From contig UBZM01000020.1 in assembly GCA_900470095.1 (NCBI GenBank), positions 1 to 64,000 of the forward strand: a stretch of 64,000 nt of DNA, in the 5' to 3' direction. Position numbers and translations under genes: made by a program. Source of the stretch: Hyphomicrobiales bacterium (GTDB taxonomy: Bacteria > Pseudomonadota > Alphaproteobacteria > Rhizobiales > Beijerinckiaceae). Shown here in pieces: positions 34,073 to 43,995 of this stretch. Positions within the stretch are counted from its first letter, which is position 1, and every line of letters begins with the position of its first letter. The notes beneath the pieces are model-generated. The model was not told the origin of the DNA and ran no database searches. It saw only the letters and a list, made by a program, of their open reading frames with translations.

Positions 34073-34100
34073 CTGAATGGCCCCCTCAAGGGCCGTTCAG
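34073..34100 (+). terminator. Stem-loop ending the pot operon
   Basis: CTGAATGGCCC (34073-34083) pairs with GGGCCGTTCAG (34090-34100) with one T-G wobble and a 6-base loop. It lies eight bases after the potI stop. No T-run follows, so termination strength is uncertain. Confidence 0.5.
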
Positions 34101-34165
34101 ACGGAACCTGCGAATGTCGGTGTCAGGCAAGGGGATCGCCCGGGCCGCCACACAGGATCAGGACC

Positions 34166-34435
34166 ATGTTCCGCAAACTCGCCTCAGCCAGCCTCGCGAC
34201 CTTCATCATCGGCGCTGCGACCCTGGGCGCGGCAAGCCTCGCGGGGACGGGCTCCGCCGCAGCCTTTGACGGCCGCTGGGATCGCTCTCAGGAGCGCCCG
34301 GCCTATGGCTGGCGCCCGGCACCGCCCGCGTTCCACGGCTATTGGGGACAGCGTCAGTGGCGCCGCTTCGGCGAGGACGACCGGCGCTTTGTCCGCCCCC
34401 GTCACTACGAGAGCTATGGCTACGGCTGGCGTTGA
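34166..34435 (+). CDS. Small exported protein, function unknown
   Basis: An 89-residue predicted secreted protein. A signal peptide spans about residues 1-33 (ending GSAAAFD). The mature part of about 55 residues is rich in Arg, Trp, Tyr and Pro (WDRSQERPAYGWRPAPPAF ... YESYGYGWR) and strongly basic. AGGATCAGG precedes the ATG. I recognise no domain; small basic aromatic-rich exported proteins of this sort are common in Hyphomicrobiales. A dedicated terminator follows it, supporting a real gene. Confidence 0.6.
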   Translation: MFRKLASASLATFIIGAATLGAASLAGTGSAAAFDGRWDRSQERPAYGWRPAPPAFHGYWGQRQWRRFGEDDRRFVRPRHYESYGYGWR

Positions 34436-34467
34436 TATCCTGTAGCGAACACCGGCAATCATGGCGC

Positions 34468-34492
34468 GGGCGCGGCTCTTCCAGCCGCGCCC
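34468..34492. terminator. Bidirectional hairpin between convergent genes
   Basis: GGGCGCGGCT (34468-34477) and AGCCGCGCCC (34483-34492) form a perfect 10-base-pair stem with a 5-base loop. It lies between the small exported protein gene and the convergent mutase gene. No strong T-run is present. Confidence 0.6.
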
Positions 34493-34497
34493 GTCTG

Positions 34498-36666
34498 CTA
34501 TTCCGCGGCAGTGCGCTGGCTGTAGCCGAGCCGCTGATTGAGTTCCTCGAGCAACTTCTCGGCCGCGTCGGCGATCACCGTACCCGGCGGGAAGATCGCG
34601 CTTGCACCGGCTTCGATCAGCGCCTCGAAATCCTGGGGCGGGATCACGCCGCCAACGACGATCATGATGTCGGGCCGGCCGGCCTTGCCCAGCGCCGCCT
34701 TTAGTTCCGGCACCAGCGTCAGATGCCCCGCCGCCAGCGAGGAGACGCCGACGATATGGACATCGTTCTCCACGGCTTGCCGCGCCGCCTCGTCCGGCGT
34801 CGCGAAAAGCGGTCCGATATCGACGTCGAAGCCGAGATCGGCGAAGGCCGACGCGATCACCTTCTGACCGCGGTCATGCCCGTCCTGGCCCATCTTGGCG
34901 ACGAGGATGCGCGGCCGGCGACCATCGGCCTCCTCGAAGGCTTCAGTCATCATCTGCACGCGCGTCACCGCCGGATTCTCCATGCCGACCTCCCGCTTGT
35001 AGACGCCGGAGATCGACTTGATCTCGGCCCGGTGCCGCCCGAAGACCGTCTCCATCGCCATGGAAATCTCGCCGACCGTCGCCTTGGCGCGGGCCGCCTT
35101 GACCGCGAGATCGAGCAGATTGGCGTCGCCGGCGGCGCCATGGGTGAGGGCGGTCAGCGCGGCTTGCGTCTCGGCCTCGTTGCGCTCTTCCTTGAGGCGG
35201 CGGAGCTTGTCGAGCTGCTGGGTGCGAACCGAGGCATTATCGACCTTGAGCACATCGATCGAGGCCTCGTTCTCCGGCTTGAAGATATTGACCCCGATGA
35301 TCGCCTGCTGCTTGCCGTCGATGCGTGCCTGGGTCTTGGCGGCCGCTTCCTCGATGCGCAGCTTCGGGATGCCGGCCTCGATCGCCTTGGCCATGCCGCC
35401 GAGCGCCTCGACCTCCTGGATATGCGCCCAGGCCTTGGCCGCGAGTTCGGCGGTGAGCCGCTCGACATAATAGGAGCCGCCCCAGGGATCGATGATCCGG
35501 CTCGTGCCGCTCTCCTGCTGCAGCAGGATCTGGGTGTTGCGAGCGATACGGGCGGAAAAGTCGGTCGGCAGCGCCAGCGCTTCGTCGAGCGCATTGGTGT
35601 GGAGCGACTGGGTGTGGCCCTGCGTCGCGGCCATCGCCTCGATCATCGTGCGGGGCACATTGTTGAACACATCCTGCGCGGTCAGGGACCAGCCAGAGGT
35701 CTGGCAATGCGTGCGCAGCGGCAGGGATTTCTCGTTCTGGGCGCCGAAATCCTTGACAAGCTTGGCCCAGATCAGCCTGGCCGCCCGCAGTTTCGCCACT
35801 TCCATGAAGAAGTTCATGCCGATGGCCCAGAAGAAGGAGAGCCGCGGCGCGAAGATATCGACGCCGAGACCGGCCCGCTGCCCGGCGCGCATATACTCGA
35901 CGCCGTCGGCAAGCGTGTAGCCGAGCTCCAGGTCCTGCGTCGCGCCCGCCTCCTGCATGTGATAGCCGGAAATCGAGATCGAGTTGAATTTCGGCATGTT
36001 CGCCGAGGTATAAGCGAAGATGTCGCCGATGATCCGCATCGAGGGCGAGGGCGGATAGATATAGGTATTGCGGACCATGAACTCCTTGAGGATGTCGTTC
36101 TGGATGGTCCCCGAGAGCTTGGCCGCGGGCACGCCCTGTTCCTCGGCCGCGACGATATAGAGCGCAAGAACCGGCAGGACCGCGCCGTTCATCGTCATCG
36201 ACACGCTCATCTGATCGAGCGGGATGCCGGAGAACAGCGTGCGCATGTCGTAGATCGAGTCGATCGCGACGCCTGCCATGCCGACATCGCCGCCGACGCG
36301 CGGATGGTCGCTGTCATAACCGCGATGGGTCGCGAGATCGAAGGCGACCGAGAGCCCCTTCTGCCCGGCGGCGAGATTGCGCCGGTAGAAGGCGTTCGAA
36401 TCCTCCGCCGTGGAGAAGCCGGCATATTGCCGGATCGTCCAGGGCTGGTTCACGTACATGGTCGGGTAGGGGCCGCGCAGATAGGGTGGCAGGCCCGGCA
36501 GGCTGTCGACGAAGCCAAGCCCGTCGCGGTCGGCAGCGGTATAGACGGGTTTGACCGGGATGCCCTCGGGCGTCAGCCAGGGCTCGGTTGCCGCAGCCGG
36601 GAGCGGGGTTGCTGCCGGGGCGCGATCGCCGAAGGCGAGCGTCGTGAAGTCCGGGATCGCGGTCAT
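34498..36666 (-). CDS. mutB: Methylmalonyl-CoA mutase, large (catalytic) subunit
   Basis: A 722-residue B12-dependent enzyme that interconverts (R)-methylmalonyl-CoA and succinyl-CoA, feeding propionyl-CoA carbon into the TCA cycle. The N-terminal TIM barrel (about 30-560) has the family blocks [20 protein letters not shown] and CQTSGWSLT. The C-terminal cobalamin-binding domain has DGHDRG with the lower axial His597. The start overlaps the thiD stop (ATGA). The usual alternative name is scpA or mcmA. It is last in the operon mutA-thiD-mutB; its chaperone gene meaB is elsewhere in the window. Confidence 0.95.
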   Translation of the reverse strand: MTAIPDFTTLAFGDRAPAATPLPAAATEPWLTPEGIPVKPVYTAADRDGLGFVDSLPGLPPYLRGPYPTMYVNQPWTIRQYAGFSTAEDSNAFYRRNLAAGQKGLSVAFDLATHRGYDSDHPRVGGDVGMAGVAIDSIYDMRTLFSGIPLDQMSVSMTMNGAVLPVLALYIVAAEEQGVPAAKLSGTIQNDILKEFMVRNTYIYPPSPSMRIIGDIFAYTSANMPKFNSISISGYHMQEAGATQDLELGYTLADGVEYMRAGQRAGLGVDIFAPRLSFFWAIGMNFFMEVAKLRAARLIWAKLVKDFGAQNEKSLPLRTHCQTSGWSLTAQDVFNNVPRTMIEAMAATQGHTQSLHTNALDEALALPTDFSARIARNTQILLQQESGTSRIIDPWGGSYYVERLTAELAAKAWAHIQEVEALGGMAKAIEAGIPKLRIEEAAAKTQARIDGKQQAIIGVNIFKPENEASIDVLKVDNASVRTQQLDKLRRLKEERNEAETQAALTALTHGAAGDANLLDLAVKAARAKATVGEISMAMETVFGRHRAEIKSISGVYKREVGMENPAVTRVQMMTEAFEEADGRRPRILVAKMGQDGHDRGQKVIASAFADLGFDVDIGPLFATPDEAARQAVENDVHIVGVSSLAAGHLTLVPELKAALGKAGRPDIMIVVGGVIPPQDFEALIEAGASAIFPPGTVIADAAEKLLEELNQRLGYSQRTAAE

Positions 36667-37487
36667 GGCTTTCTCCCGTCGGTCCTGTCCCACCAATGGT
36701 GGAAATGATGCACCGGTCCATGGCCATGGCCAACCGGAACCTGGTCGGCGGCGGCGATGGCTGCTGAGATATAGGTCTTTGCCTGGCCGACCGCTTCAGG
36801 CAGCGTCAATCCCTTGGCGAGCCCGGACGCGATCGCTGAGGACAGCGTGCAGCCGGTGCCGTGGGTATTGCGCGTCTCGTGGCGCGGCGCGCTGAAGCGC
36901 TGACGCTGGCCGCCCGCCAGGAGCAGCAGATCCGTGCTGGTCTCGCCGCTGCCATGCCCGCCCTTCAGCAGCACGTTCTCGGCGCCGAAGCCGATCAGCC
37001 TCTCGGCCTGTTCGTCGATCGCCGCTTCGCTTGTCGCCATCGTGGTGCCGAGCAGCGCCGCTGCTTCCGGCAGGTTGGGCGTGACCAGCGTCGCAAGCGG
37101 GAAGAGCAGACGCCGGATGGCCTCAACGGCCTTGTCTTCGAGCAGGCGAGCCCCTGACGCTGCGACCATGACCGGGTCGAGCACGATGTTGCGGGCCTTG
37201 TGCCGCACCAGGCCCGCGGCAACCGTCTCGATCAGTTCGGCCGTGGCGAGCATGCCGATCTTCACCGCTGCCACGTCGAGATCGGAAAAGACGGCGTCGA
37301 TCTGCTTCGCGACGAAATCGGCCGGCACGGCGTGGATGGCAGTGACGCCGGTGGTGTTCTGTGCGGTCAGCGCGACGATGACGCTGGCGCCATAGACCTG
37401 ATGGGCCGCAAAGGTCTTGAGATCGGCCTGAATCCCGGCGCCGCCGCTGGAATCGGAGCCGGCAATGGTGAGGGCGATGGGTGTCAC
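36663..37487 (-). CDS. thiD: Hydroxymethylpyrimidine/phosphomethylpyrimidine kinase
   Basis: A 274-residue PfkB-like kinase that phosphorylates HMP and HMP-P in thiamin synthesis. Motifs are [31 protein letters not shown] and the C-terminal [14 protein letters not shown] carrying the catalytic region. The start is taken as GTG because GGAGAG lies just upstream and the protein then begins [10 protein letters not shown], as in most ThiD. It starts 16 bases after the mutA stop and overlaps mutB by four bases. Other thi genes are absent from the window. The C-terminus carries a His-rich extension ([13 protein letters not shown]) that is unusual for ThiD. Confidence 0.93.
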   Translation of the reverse strand: MTPIALTIAGSDSSGGAGIQADLKTFAAHQVYGASVIVALTAQNTTGVTAIHAVPADFVAKQIDAVFSDLDVAAVKIGMLATAELIETVAAGLVRHKARNIVLDPVMVAASGARLLEDKAVEAIRRLLFPLATLVTPNLPEAAALLGTTMATSEAAIDEQAERLIGFGAENVLLKGGHGSGETSTDLLLLAGGQRQRFSAPRHETRNTHGTGCTLSSAIASGLAKGLTLPEAVGQAKTYISAAIAAADQVPVGHGHGPVHHFHHWWDRTDGRKP

Positions 37488-37503
37488 GGCAATGCTCTCC
37501 GGA

Positions 37504-39498
37504 TCAGGCGGCTGCGATCGCCTGCGCCTGTTCAAGCGCGGCGAGGACATCGGCTCCCGCAAAAATGAACGAGGCCACGCCGGCCTGGTTCAACGCATGC
37601 TCCATTTCACCGGGCTTGCCGGCGAGCCAGATCGTCGCGCCCTGGGCACGGAGCGCCTCCGTGGCGGCAACCGCCTCGGCCGCATAGCCGGCATCCGAGC
37701 CGCAGAGGCAGGCGAGGCGCGCGCCCGAGGCCTGATAGGCCTCGACCAGTGCCGGAATGTCGGTCCCGCCATTGCTGGGGAAGCCATCATGGCCGGGAGC
37801 CGACAGGCCGCCAGCCTCGAACAGGTTTCGCGCGAAGCCGGCGCGCGCCGTGAAATCGGCAACAGGCCCCAGGGTTGCGAGGAAGACGGTCGGGCGCTTG
37901 CCGCGCTCCTGCGCCAGCACATCCGCCTTGTCGCGCAGGGTCTCGAAAGCCTCGGCCAGCCGCACCGAGGGCAGGGCTTCGACCTTCAGCCCGTCCCGTT
38001 CGGGAGCCGTTGCGGCGTCAGCGCGCGTCGCACCCGTTGCAAGCTGGCCGATCAAGGCCGCCTGGTTCTGATCGGCCGCCCTGATCGAGGATGGCGAGGA
38101 TCGGGTCCGCGTGACCGGCGCGATGTCGAGGACGCTGACCGGAGCCTCCGCGAGATTCGGGAATTCGCTGGTTCCCGTGATCGGCTCGCGGCGAGTCGCG
38201 ATCGCCTTGGCGCGGATATCGCGCTGGCGGGCAAGACCCTGCTGGACATGTCCGTTCGCGAGTGCCGCGACGATGCCGGGCCGGCCGTCACTGGCTTCGC
38301 GCTCCAGATCCTGCATTTTGGTCCAGGCCTGCTCGCATAGCGCCTGGGTCAGTGCCTCGAAACCGCCGGCTCCAGCGGCGGGGTCGGCGACGCGCCAGAG
38401 ATTGGCCTCCTCCAGCAGGACGAGCTGGGTGTTGCGGGCGACGCGGCGGGCAAAGGCATCGGGCAGGCCGAGCGCAGCGGTGAATGGCAGGACGGTGAGA
38501 GAGTCCGCCCCGCCTATGCCGGCCGAGAAGGTCGCGACCGTCGCACGCAGAAGATTGACCCAGGGGTCGCGCCGGGTCAGCGAGCGCCATGCCGTCTCGG
38601 CGTTCAGCACCATGGGCTTGGGATCAAGCCCGCAGGCCTGCTGTACGCGCTGCCAGAGCAGCCGCGCGGCGCGGAACTTCGCGATGGTCATGAACTCGTC
38701 GGTATCGGCGACGAGAACGAAGGATATGGCGTCGCGGGCCTGATTGAGGGGCATGCCGCCGGCTTCCAGCGCGCGCAGATAGGCAATCCCGGTTGCCATG
38801 ACCGCGCCGAGTTCCTGCGCCTCGGTCGCGCCGGCCTCCTGATAGGGGCGCGCATCGGCCGTGACGAAGGGGCCCGCGAATCCGCGCGCCTTCAGGGCTT
38901 CGATGGTTTCGACGAGGCGGCGGCTGATCTCGGGCCAGGAGGCCGCGAAGACGCCCTGGCTCGCCAGGATGCCGACCGGGTCGAGCCCGAAGTCGATTGT
39001 CGTCGTCGCGGGGTCGATCTTGCGACGTTCGACAAGCGCGGCAAGCAGCAGCGCGTTGATGCGGCCGCCCGCCGCGGGGTCGATCCGCAAGTTGATCAGG
39101 TCGAGCATCACGCCGTCGAGCGAGGCATCCAGCGTGGCGACATCATCGGCGACAAGCCCATAGCCGCGGGCCGCGCGGGCGCCGGCAAAGCTGAGAACAA
39201 GCGAGTCCGCGCCGCCTTCGAGATCGGCCAGCGCCAGTTCGCGGGCCTCTGCGGGGGAGGGGTGGTCGACCCGCGTGCTGACATGCCAGCGTCCGGCTTG
39301 TGATCGTGCCGGCCGTGCCTGCGGGTTGGCTGCTGCATAGAGCGGCTCGATCCGGATGCCGTCGGCCGTCCGCCCGACGAGGCGTTTCTCGAAATCGGCA
39401 CCCTTCAGAACCTTGCCGACGGCCGCGCGCCACTGCGCCTGGTCGGGCAGCGGAAAGGCTTCCATGAAGGGCAGATCGGATGTCGAGGCCGAGTTCAT
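37504..39498 (-). CDS. mutA: Methylmalonyl-CoA mutase, small subunit
   Basis: A 664-residue homologue of the MutA subunit. The N-terminal region forms the mutase barrel (RRDPWVNLLRATVATFSAGIGGADS and the later VADPAAGAGGFEALTQAL blocks). The C-terminal domain has the B12-binding fold but lacks the DxHxxG cobalt-ligating motif, as expected for the non-catalytic subunit. The start MNSASTSDLPF matches the family's N-terminus. It is first in the operon, so the promoter lies in the roughly 120 bases upstream. Confidence 0.93.
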   Translation of the reverse strand: MNSASTSDLPFMEAFPLPDQAQWRAAVGKVLKGADFEKRLVGRTADGIRIEPLYAAANPQARPARSQAGRWHVSTRVDHPSPAEARELALADLEGGADSLVLSFAGARAARGYGLVADDVATLDASLDGVMLDLINLRIDPAAGGRINALLLAALVERRKIDPATTTIDFGLDPVGILASQGVFAASWPEISRRLVETIEALKARGFAGPFVTADARPYQEAGATEAQELGAVMATGIAYLRALEAGGMPLNQARDAISFVLVADTDEFMTIAKFRAARLLWQRVQQACGLDPKPMVLNAETAWRSLTRRDPWVNLLRATVATFSAGIGGADSLTVLPFTAALGLPDAFARRVARNTQLVLLEEANLWRVADPAAGAGGFEALTQALCEQAWTKMQDLEREASDGRPGIVAALANGHVQQGLARQRDIRAKAIATRREPITGTSEFPNLAEAPVSVLDIAPVTRTRSSPSSIRAADQNQAALIGQLATGATRADAATAPERDGLKVEALPSVRLAEAFETLRDKADVLAQERGKRPTVFLATLGPVADFTARAGFARNLFEAGGLSAPGHDGFPSNGGTDIPALVEAYQASGARLACLCGSDAGYAAEAVAATEALRAQGATIWLAGKPGEMEHALNQAGVASFIFAGADVLAALEQAQAIAAA

Positions 39499-39616
39499 GC
39501 GCGCCGGTCTCCCTGCTTGCGGCATGCTGCAATTGCGAATGCGTGATGCCACGTGCGCAGACGCACCGCCATCCCTACTTCGTCCAACGCCGCGTGCGCA
39601 AACCCCCGATCGAATC

Positions 39617-39643
39617 GAAAACGCCGCCCGTTGCCGGGCGGCG
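39617..39643 (-). terminator. Intrinsic terminator of the glycine-rich protein gene
   Basis: On the minus strand the stem CGCCGCCCG / CGGGCGGCG with a 4-base loop is followed at once by TTTT. It lies 25-52 bases after the stop codon of the glycine-rich protein gene and upstream of mutA. This is a classic rho-independent terminator, so mutA should have its own promoter. Confidence 0.85.
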
Positions 39644-39668
39644 CTCGATCCTCAAGCCGGAATAGGGA

Positions 39669-40055
39669 TCAGACGAACTGGCCGAGTCCGGGAATCGCTC
39701 CGACGATCGCGCCCATCGCATCTTCGCCGGCCTTTTCGCGGCCGACCGCGAACATCTCCTTGGACACGCTCTGGATCTGGCCCATCGAGAGCCCGGCGCC
39801 CATCAGCTGCCCGCCAAGCGCCATGACACCGCCGCCACCGCCCATCAGGCCGCCGACCATGCCCATCAGGCCGCCTTTGCCGCCATTGGCGGAATCGGCG
39901 AGCTCCTGTGCACCGGGGAGGGCGGACATCAATTGCTCGATCTCGGTGGCCGGGCCTTCCTTCTGCAGGAAGGCGAGGATGATGCCGATCGCCTTGCGGG
40001 CGAGACCTTCATCGAGACCGGAAGCCGCCACGATGCGGGAGATCAGTTCATCCAT
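39669..40055 (-). CDS. Small glycine- and methionine-rich protein, function unknown
   Basis: A 128-residue protein. The first 55 residues look like an alpha-helical domain (DELISRIVAASGLDEGLARK ... FLQKEGPATEIEQLMSALPG) reminiscent of DUF2267/DUF2780-type proteins. A Gly/Met-rich low-complexity stretch (about residues 59-85) follows, then a short C-terminal helix (VGREKAGEDAMGAIVGAIPG). No signal peptide or membrane anchor is clear, although the Gly-rich part is weakly hydrophobic. It has its own strong terminator and is divergent from the HerA-like gene. I cannot assign a function. Confidence 0.75.
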   Translation of the reverse strand: MDELISRIVAASGLDEGLARKAIGIILAFLQKEGPATEIEQLMSALPGAQELADSANGGKGGLMGMVGGLMGGGGGVMALGGQLMGAGLSMGQIQSVSKEMFAVGREKAGEDAMGAIVGAIPGLGQFV

Positions 40056-40205
40056 CGGTTTGTCCTCTTCAACGGGTCGGCCTGTGCCGCTTGGCGATAG
40101 TTTACATATTTACGATCTGAATCAAACAGGGTTCAGGCTTCCGCCGGTCGGCCCGTTTCGCTACACCCATCGCCTGACGCTTCGACAACAGCATAGGCGA
40201 ATCTC

Positions 40206-41747
40206 ATGGCGGATGACGGCACGATTCTGATCGGCAAGAGCTGGAAGCCCGAATCGCTCCTGCTCAAGCTTGCCAATCGTCATGGCCTGATCACCGGCGC
40301 AACCGGCACCGGCAAGACGGTGACATTGCAGGTTCTGGCCGAAGGCTTTGCGCGCCACGGCGTTCCCGTCTTTGCAGCCGACATCAAGGGCGACCTGTCC
40401 GGTGTTGCCGCGCCGGGCGATTCGAAACCGCCCTTCCTCAAGCGCGCCGAGGAGATCGGCGTGACCTACCAGCCCGACCAGTTCACCACCGTATTCTGGG
40501 ACGTGTTCGGCGAGCAGGGCCATCCTGTCCGCGCCACCATCTCGGAAATGGGGCCGCTGCTGCTCTCGCGCCTGCTTGACCTCAACGACACGCAGGAAGG
40601 GGTGCTCAACATCGCCTTCCGCATCGCCGACGAGCAGAAGCTCCTGCTGCTCGACCTCAAGGACCTGCGCGCGATCCTCTCCTTCATCGCCGAGAACGCG
40701 CAGTCGCTGACGACGAAATACGGCAATGTCACCGCGCAGTCGGTCGGGACGATCCAGCGCTCCTTGCTGGTGCTGGAAAACCAGAAGGGCGATCTGTTCT
40801 TCGGCGAGCCGGCGCTCGACATCAACGACCTGATGCGGACCGACCGCGACGGGCGCGGCGTCATCAACATGCTTGCGGCCGACAAGCTGATGGCCAATCC
40901 GCGGCTCTATGCCACCTTCCTGCTCTGGCTGCTCTCGGAGCTGTTCGAGCAGCTGCCGGAGGTCGGTGATCTCGACAAGCCGAAGCTGGTCTTCTTCTTC
41001 GATGAGGCTCATCTGCTCTTCAACGGCGCGCCGAAGGCGCTGTTGACGGCCGTCGAGCAGGTCGTCAGGCTGATCCGCTCGAAGGGCGTCGGCGTCTATT
41101 TCGTCACGCAGAACCCGCTCGATATCCCCGACACGGTTCTGGCCCAGCTCGGCAACCGTGTGCAGCACGCGCTGCGCGCCTTCACGCCGCGCGATCAGAA
41201 GGCGGTCAAGGCGGCCGCCGAAACCTTCCGCCAGAACCCCAAGTTCAAAACCGAGGAAGCAATCACCCAGCTTGCGGTCGGCGAGGCACTGACCTCGACG
41301 CTGGAGGGCAAGGGCACGCCGACCATGGTCGAGCGCACGCTGATCGCCCCGCCCATGGCACAGGTCGGCCCGGTTTCTCCGCAGGTACGCGCCCAGTGCA
41401 TGCGCGATTCCGGCTTCGCCGGGAAATACGACACCATGATCGACCGCGAGTCGGCCTATGAGGAGCTGATGAAGCGCAAGGGCCTGAACGCCGATGGCTC
41501 GCCGGTCGAGGCGTCGACTGGCGGCGGCGGCATCATGGATACGATTGGTGGCTGGCTTGGCGATGCCGTCGGCAATGGCGAGCGTCCGAAGACCGGTCCG
41601 GGCAGCCGTGGCGGGCGCCTTCCGCCAAGCATGACGGAGAAGATCATTACGTCGGCAGCCCGTTCGGCCGCCTCGACGATGGGGCGCCAGATCGGCTCCG
41701 CCATCCTGCGTGGAGTGCTCGGCTCGATGATGGGCGGGCGCAAATAG
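40206..41747 (+). CDS. HerA-like P-loop ATPase, DUF853 (YjgR) family
   Basis: A 513-residue cytoplasmic ATPase of the DUF853 family, related to HerA/FtsK helicases. The Walker A is GATGTGKT (31-38) with [20 protein letters not shown], and Walker B is [13 protein letters not shown] near residue 265. [29 protein letters not shown] contains the sensor region. A Gly/Ser-rich linker and a basic C-terminus follow. The biological role of this family is unknown. No NurA, SIR2 or other nuclease partner is nearby, so a HerA-type defence or repair system is not supported. Confidence 0.9.
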   Translation: MADDGTILIGKSWKPESLLLKLANRHGLITGATGTGKTVTLQVLAEGFARHGVPVFAADIKGDLSGVAAPGDSKPPFLKRAEEIGVTYQPDQFTTVFWDVFGEQGHPVRATISEMGPLLLSRLLDLNDTQEGVLNIAFRIADEQKLLLLDLKDLRAILSFIAENAQSLTTKYGNVTAQSVGTIQRSLLVLENQKGDLFFGEPALDINDLMRTDRDGRGVINMLAADKLMANPRLYATFLLWLLSELFEQLPEVGDLDKPKLVFFFDEAHLLFNGAPKALLTAVEQVVRLIRSKGVGVYFVTQNPLDIPDTVLAQLGNRVQHALRAFTPRDQKAVKAAAETFRQNPKFKTEEAITQLAVGEALTSTLEGKGTPTMVERTLIAPPMAQVGPVSPQVRAQCMRDSGFAGKYDTMIDRESAYEELMKRKGLNADGSPVEASTGGGGIMDTIGGWLGDAVGNGERPKTGPGSRGGRLPPSMTEKIITSAARSAASTMGRQIGSAILRGVLGSMMGGRK

Positions 41748-41861
41748 CTGGCGACGCGGGACAGCCATGCCGGCCGGCCTGCTGGCGCCGGCCCTTGGCT
41801 TGTCATGATGATGCAACCTTTAATCCGCTCATGCCTTGAGCCCATTGTGAGATCGAGCGAC

Positions 41862-43244
41862 ATGCCCAAGCTTCCTGCGATTCTCTCCCGCCTCGATGCC
41901 GAACTGGATGCTTCGCTGGCCCGATTGGCGTCGTGGATCGCGATTCCCTCGATCGCCACCGATCCGGCCTATGCCGCCGATAGCCGCCGCGCCGCCGAAT
42001 GGCTGCGGGACGATCTCGAATCGCTCGGTTTCAAGGCGTCGCTGCGCGAGACGCCCGGCCAGCCGATCGTCGTCGGGCATCGGCCCAAGCCGGGCGCGCC
42101 GCATGTGCTGTTCTATGGCCATTACGACGTCCAGCCGGTCGACCCGTTGAACCTGTGGGAAAGCGACCCGTTCAAGCCCGTGGTCAAGGAGATCGCGGCC
42201 GGCCGCAAGGTCATCACGGGGCGCGGGGCCTGTGACGACAAGGGCCAGGTGATGACCTTCATCGAGGCCTTGCGGGCGACGCTGAAGGAAACCGGCGATC
42301 TGCCGGTCGGCATCACCATCCTGGTGGAGGGCGAAGAGGAATCCGGCTCTCCCAATCTGCCGCCCTTCGTCGAGGCGCATGCCGAGGAGCTGAAGGCCGA
42401 TGTCGCGCTGATCTGCGACACCGGCATGTGGGACCGGGAAACGCCGGCCATCACCGCCTCGCTGCGCGGGCTGGTCTATCAGGAGGTGACGATCACCTGC
42501 GCCGACCGCGACCTGCATTCGGGCCTGTTCGGTGGTGCCGCCGCCAATCCGATTCATGTGCTGTCGCGCATCGTCGCGGCGCTCCACGACGAGACCGGCC
42601 GGATCACCATTCCCGGCTTCTACGACGGTGTCGAGGAACCGACGGCCGAGCAGAAGGCGGATTGGCAGGCGCTCGGCCTGACCGAGGCGGAATTCCTCGG
42701 GGGGATCGGCCTCAAGCACTCGATCGGGGAGAAGGGCCGGATGCTGATCGAGCAGATCCAGTCGCGCCCGACCTGCGACGTCAACGGCATCTGGGGCGGC
42801 TATATCGGCGACGGCACCAAGACGGTGATCGCGGCCAAGGCTTCGGCCAAGATCTCCTTCCGCCTCGTCGGCAAGCAGGATCCGCAGAAGATCGCGGCCG
42901 CCTTCCAGGCTTTCGTGCGGGCGCGACTGCCGGCGGATGTCACGGCCGAGTTCGTTGCGCACGGCGCCTCGCCGGCGATTGCCGTTCCCGTCGATTCGCC
43001 GGCCCTGCTCAAGGCGCAGGCCGCGCTGACCGAGGAATGGGGCCGCAAGGCGGTGACCATCGGCTCGGGCGGCTCGATCCCGGTCGCCGGGGACTTCAAG
43101 CGCACGCTCGGCATGGACACGCTGCTCGTCGGCTTCGGTCTCGATGATGACCGCGTCCACTCGCCGAACGAGAAATACGACCTGTCTTCCTTCCACAAGG
43201 GCCAGCGTTCCTGGGCCCGCATCCTGCAGGCGCTGGGCGCATGA
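41862..43244 (+). CDS. M20 family dipeptidase
   Basis: A 460-residue zinc metallopeptidase related to CNDP-type dipeptidases. Metal and catalytic motifs appear in order: [26 protein letters not shown] (general base glutamate), CDTGMW, and the late HSPNEKYD histidine. A dimerisation domain insertion with HSGLFGG (about residues 225-330) is present. No signal peptide is seen, so it is probably cytoplasmic. It ends in an ATGA overlap with the LOG-family gene, so the two are translationally coupled. Confidence 0.92.
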   Translation: MPKLPAILSRLDAELDASLARLASWIAIPSIATDPAYAADSRRAAEWLRDDLESLGFKASLRETPGQPIVVGHRPKPGAPHVLFYGHYDVQPVDPLNLWESDPFKPVVKEIAAGRKVITGRGACDDKGQVMTFIEALRATLKETGDLPVGITILVEGEEESGSPNLPPFVEAHAEELKADVALICDTGMWDRETPAITASLRGLVYQEVTITCADRDLHSGLFGGAAANPIHVLSRIVAALHDETGRITIPGFYDGVEEPTAEQKADWQALGLTEAEFLGGIGLKHSIGEKGRMLIEQIQSRPTCDVNGIWGGYIGDGTKTVIAAKASAKISFRLVGKQDPQKIAAAFQAFVRARLPADVTAEFVAHGASPAIAVPVDSPALLKAQAALTEEWGRKAVTIGSGGSIPVAGDFKRTLGMDTLLVGFGLDDDRVHSPNEKYDLSSFHKGQRSWARILQALGA

Positions 43245-43822
43245 AATCGGTTTGTATCTTTTGCGGCTCCAATCCGGGCAATGACGAGGTCTACGCCGCC
43301 GGCGCCCGGGCCATGGGCGCCGAGATCGCCAGGCGCGGGCTGACGCTCGTCTATGGCGGCGGTGCGGTCGGTCTCATGGGAACCGTTGCCAATGCGGCGC
43401 TCGCGGCCGGAGGCGAGGTCCACGGCATCATCCCGCGCGCGCTCCGCGAAAAGGAGATCGGCCATAACGGGCTGACCCGGCTCGAAGTGGTCGACACCAT
43501 GCACACGCGCAAGGCGAGGATGGCCGAACTCTCGGATGGCTTCGTCGCGATGCCGGGCGGTATCGGCACCTTCGAGGAGATTTTCGAGATCTGGACCTGG
43601 GGCCAGCTCGGCATCCACACGAAACCGCTCGGTTTCCTGAATATCGGCGGCTTCTACGACCCACTCGCGACCTTCCTCGACAACACGGTCGAGGCCGGCT
43701 TCCTGAAGCAGAACCACCGCGCCATGGCGATAACGGATACCGAGCCGGCGACCCTGCTCGAAAGGATGGATCAATATGTTCCGTCCGCGACGTTCAAATG
43801 GGTGGAGAAGGAGGAGACCTGA
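43241..43822 (+). CDS. LOG family protein (TIGR00730)
   Basis: A 193-residue Rossmann-like protein with the LOG family motif [10 protein letters not shown] and an N-terminal [11 protein letters not shown]. Plant and some bacterial members release cytokinin base from nucleotides, so this may be a nucleotide 5'-phosphoribohydrolase acting on AMP-like substrates. Length is typical. The start overlaps the dipeptidase stop (ATGA). The coupling with a peptidase does not suggest a hormone role, and the substrate is unknown. Confidence 0.9.
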   Translation: MKSVCIFCGSNPGNDEVYAAGARAMGAEIARRGLTLVYGGGAVGLMGTVANAALAAGGEVHGIIPRALREKEIGHNGLTRLEVVDTMHTRKARMAELSDGFVAMPGGIGTFEEIFEIWTWGQLGIHTKPLGFLNIGGFYDPLATFLDNTVEAGFLKQNHRAMAITDTEPATLLERMDQYVPSATFKWVEKEET

Positions 43823-43974
43823 GACCTCCTTCAACTGCTGCGCGTCCCGCCTCGCCCTGCCAATCCGGCCGGACCTCTATTCGGATCGCCGGGTCACCGC
43901 GATCCGGGGGGCGATGGTTGCGAACTCCACGCGCGTCGAGCGGCTCTGCTGGCGCGGGCGACCGACACTCAATC

Positions 43975-43995
43975 TGAGCCGCCGGATCCGGCTCA
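43975..43995. terminator. Hairpin between convergent LOG and protease genes
   Basis: TGAGCCG (43975-43981) pairs with CGGCTCA (43989-43995) around CCGGATC, which itself may pair further. The right arm overlaps the protease stop codon. It lies in the 170-base gap between the convergent genes; nothing else is evident there. Confidence 0.5.

Noticed and set aside
40206..41747. A HerA-type ATPase as part of an antiphage or DNA-repair system
   Set aside because: The protein belongs to the DUF853 (YjgR) family. No NurA, SIR2, DUF4297 or other nuclease partner lies next to it; its neighbours are a small unknown protein and a dipeptidase.
43241..43822. The LOG-family gene as evidence of cytokinin production
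   Set aside because: LOG proteins are widespread in bacteria without hormone synthesis, and no adenylate isopentenyltransferase gene is present.
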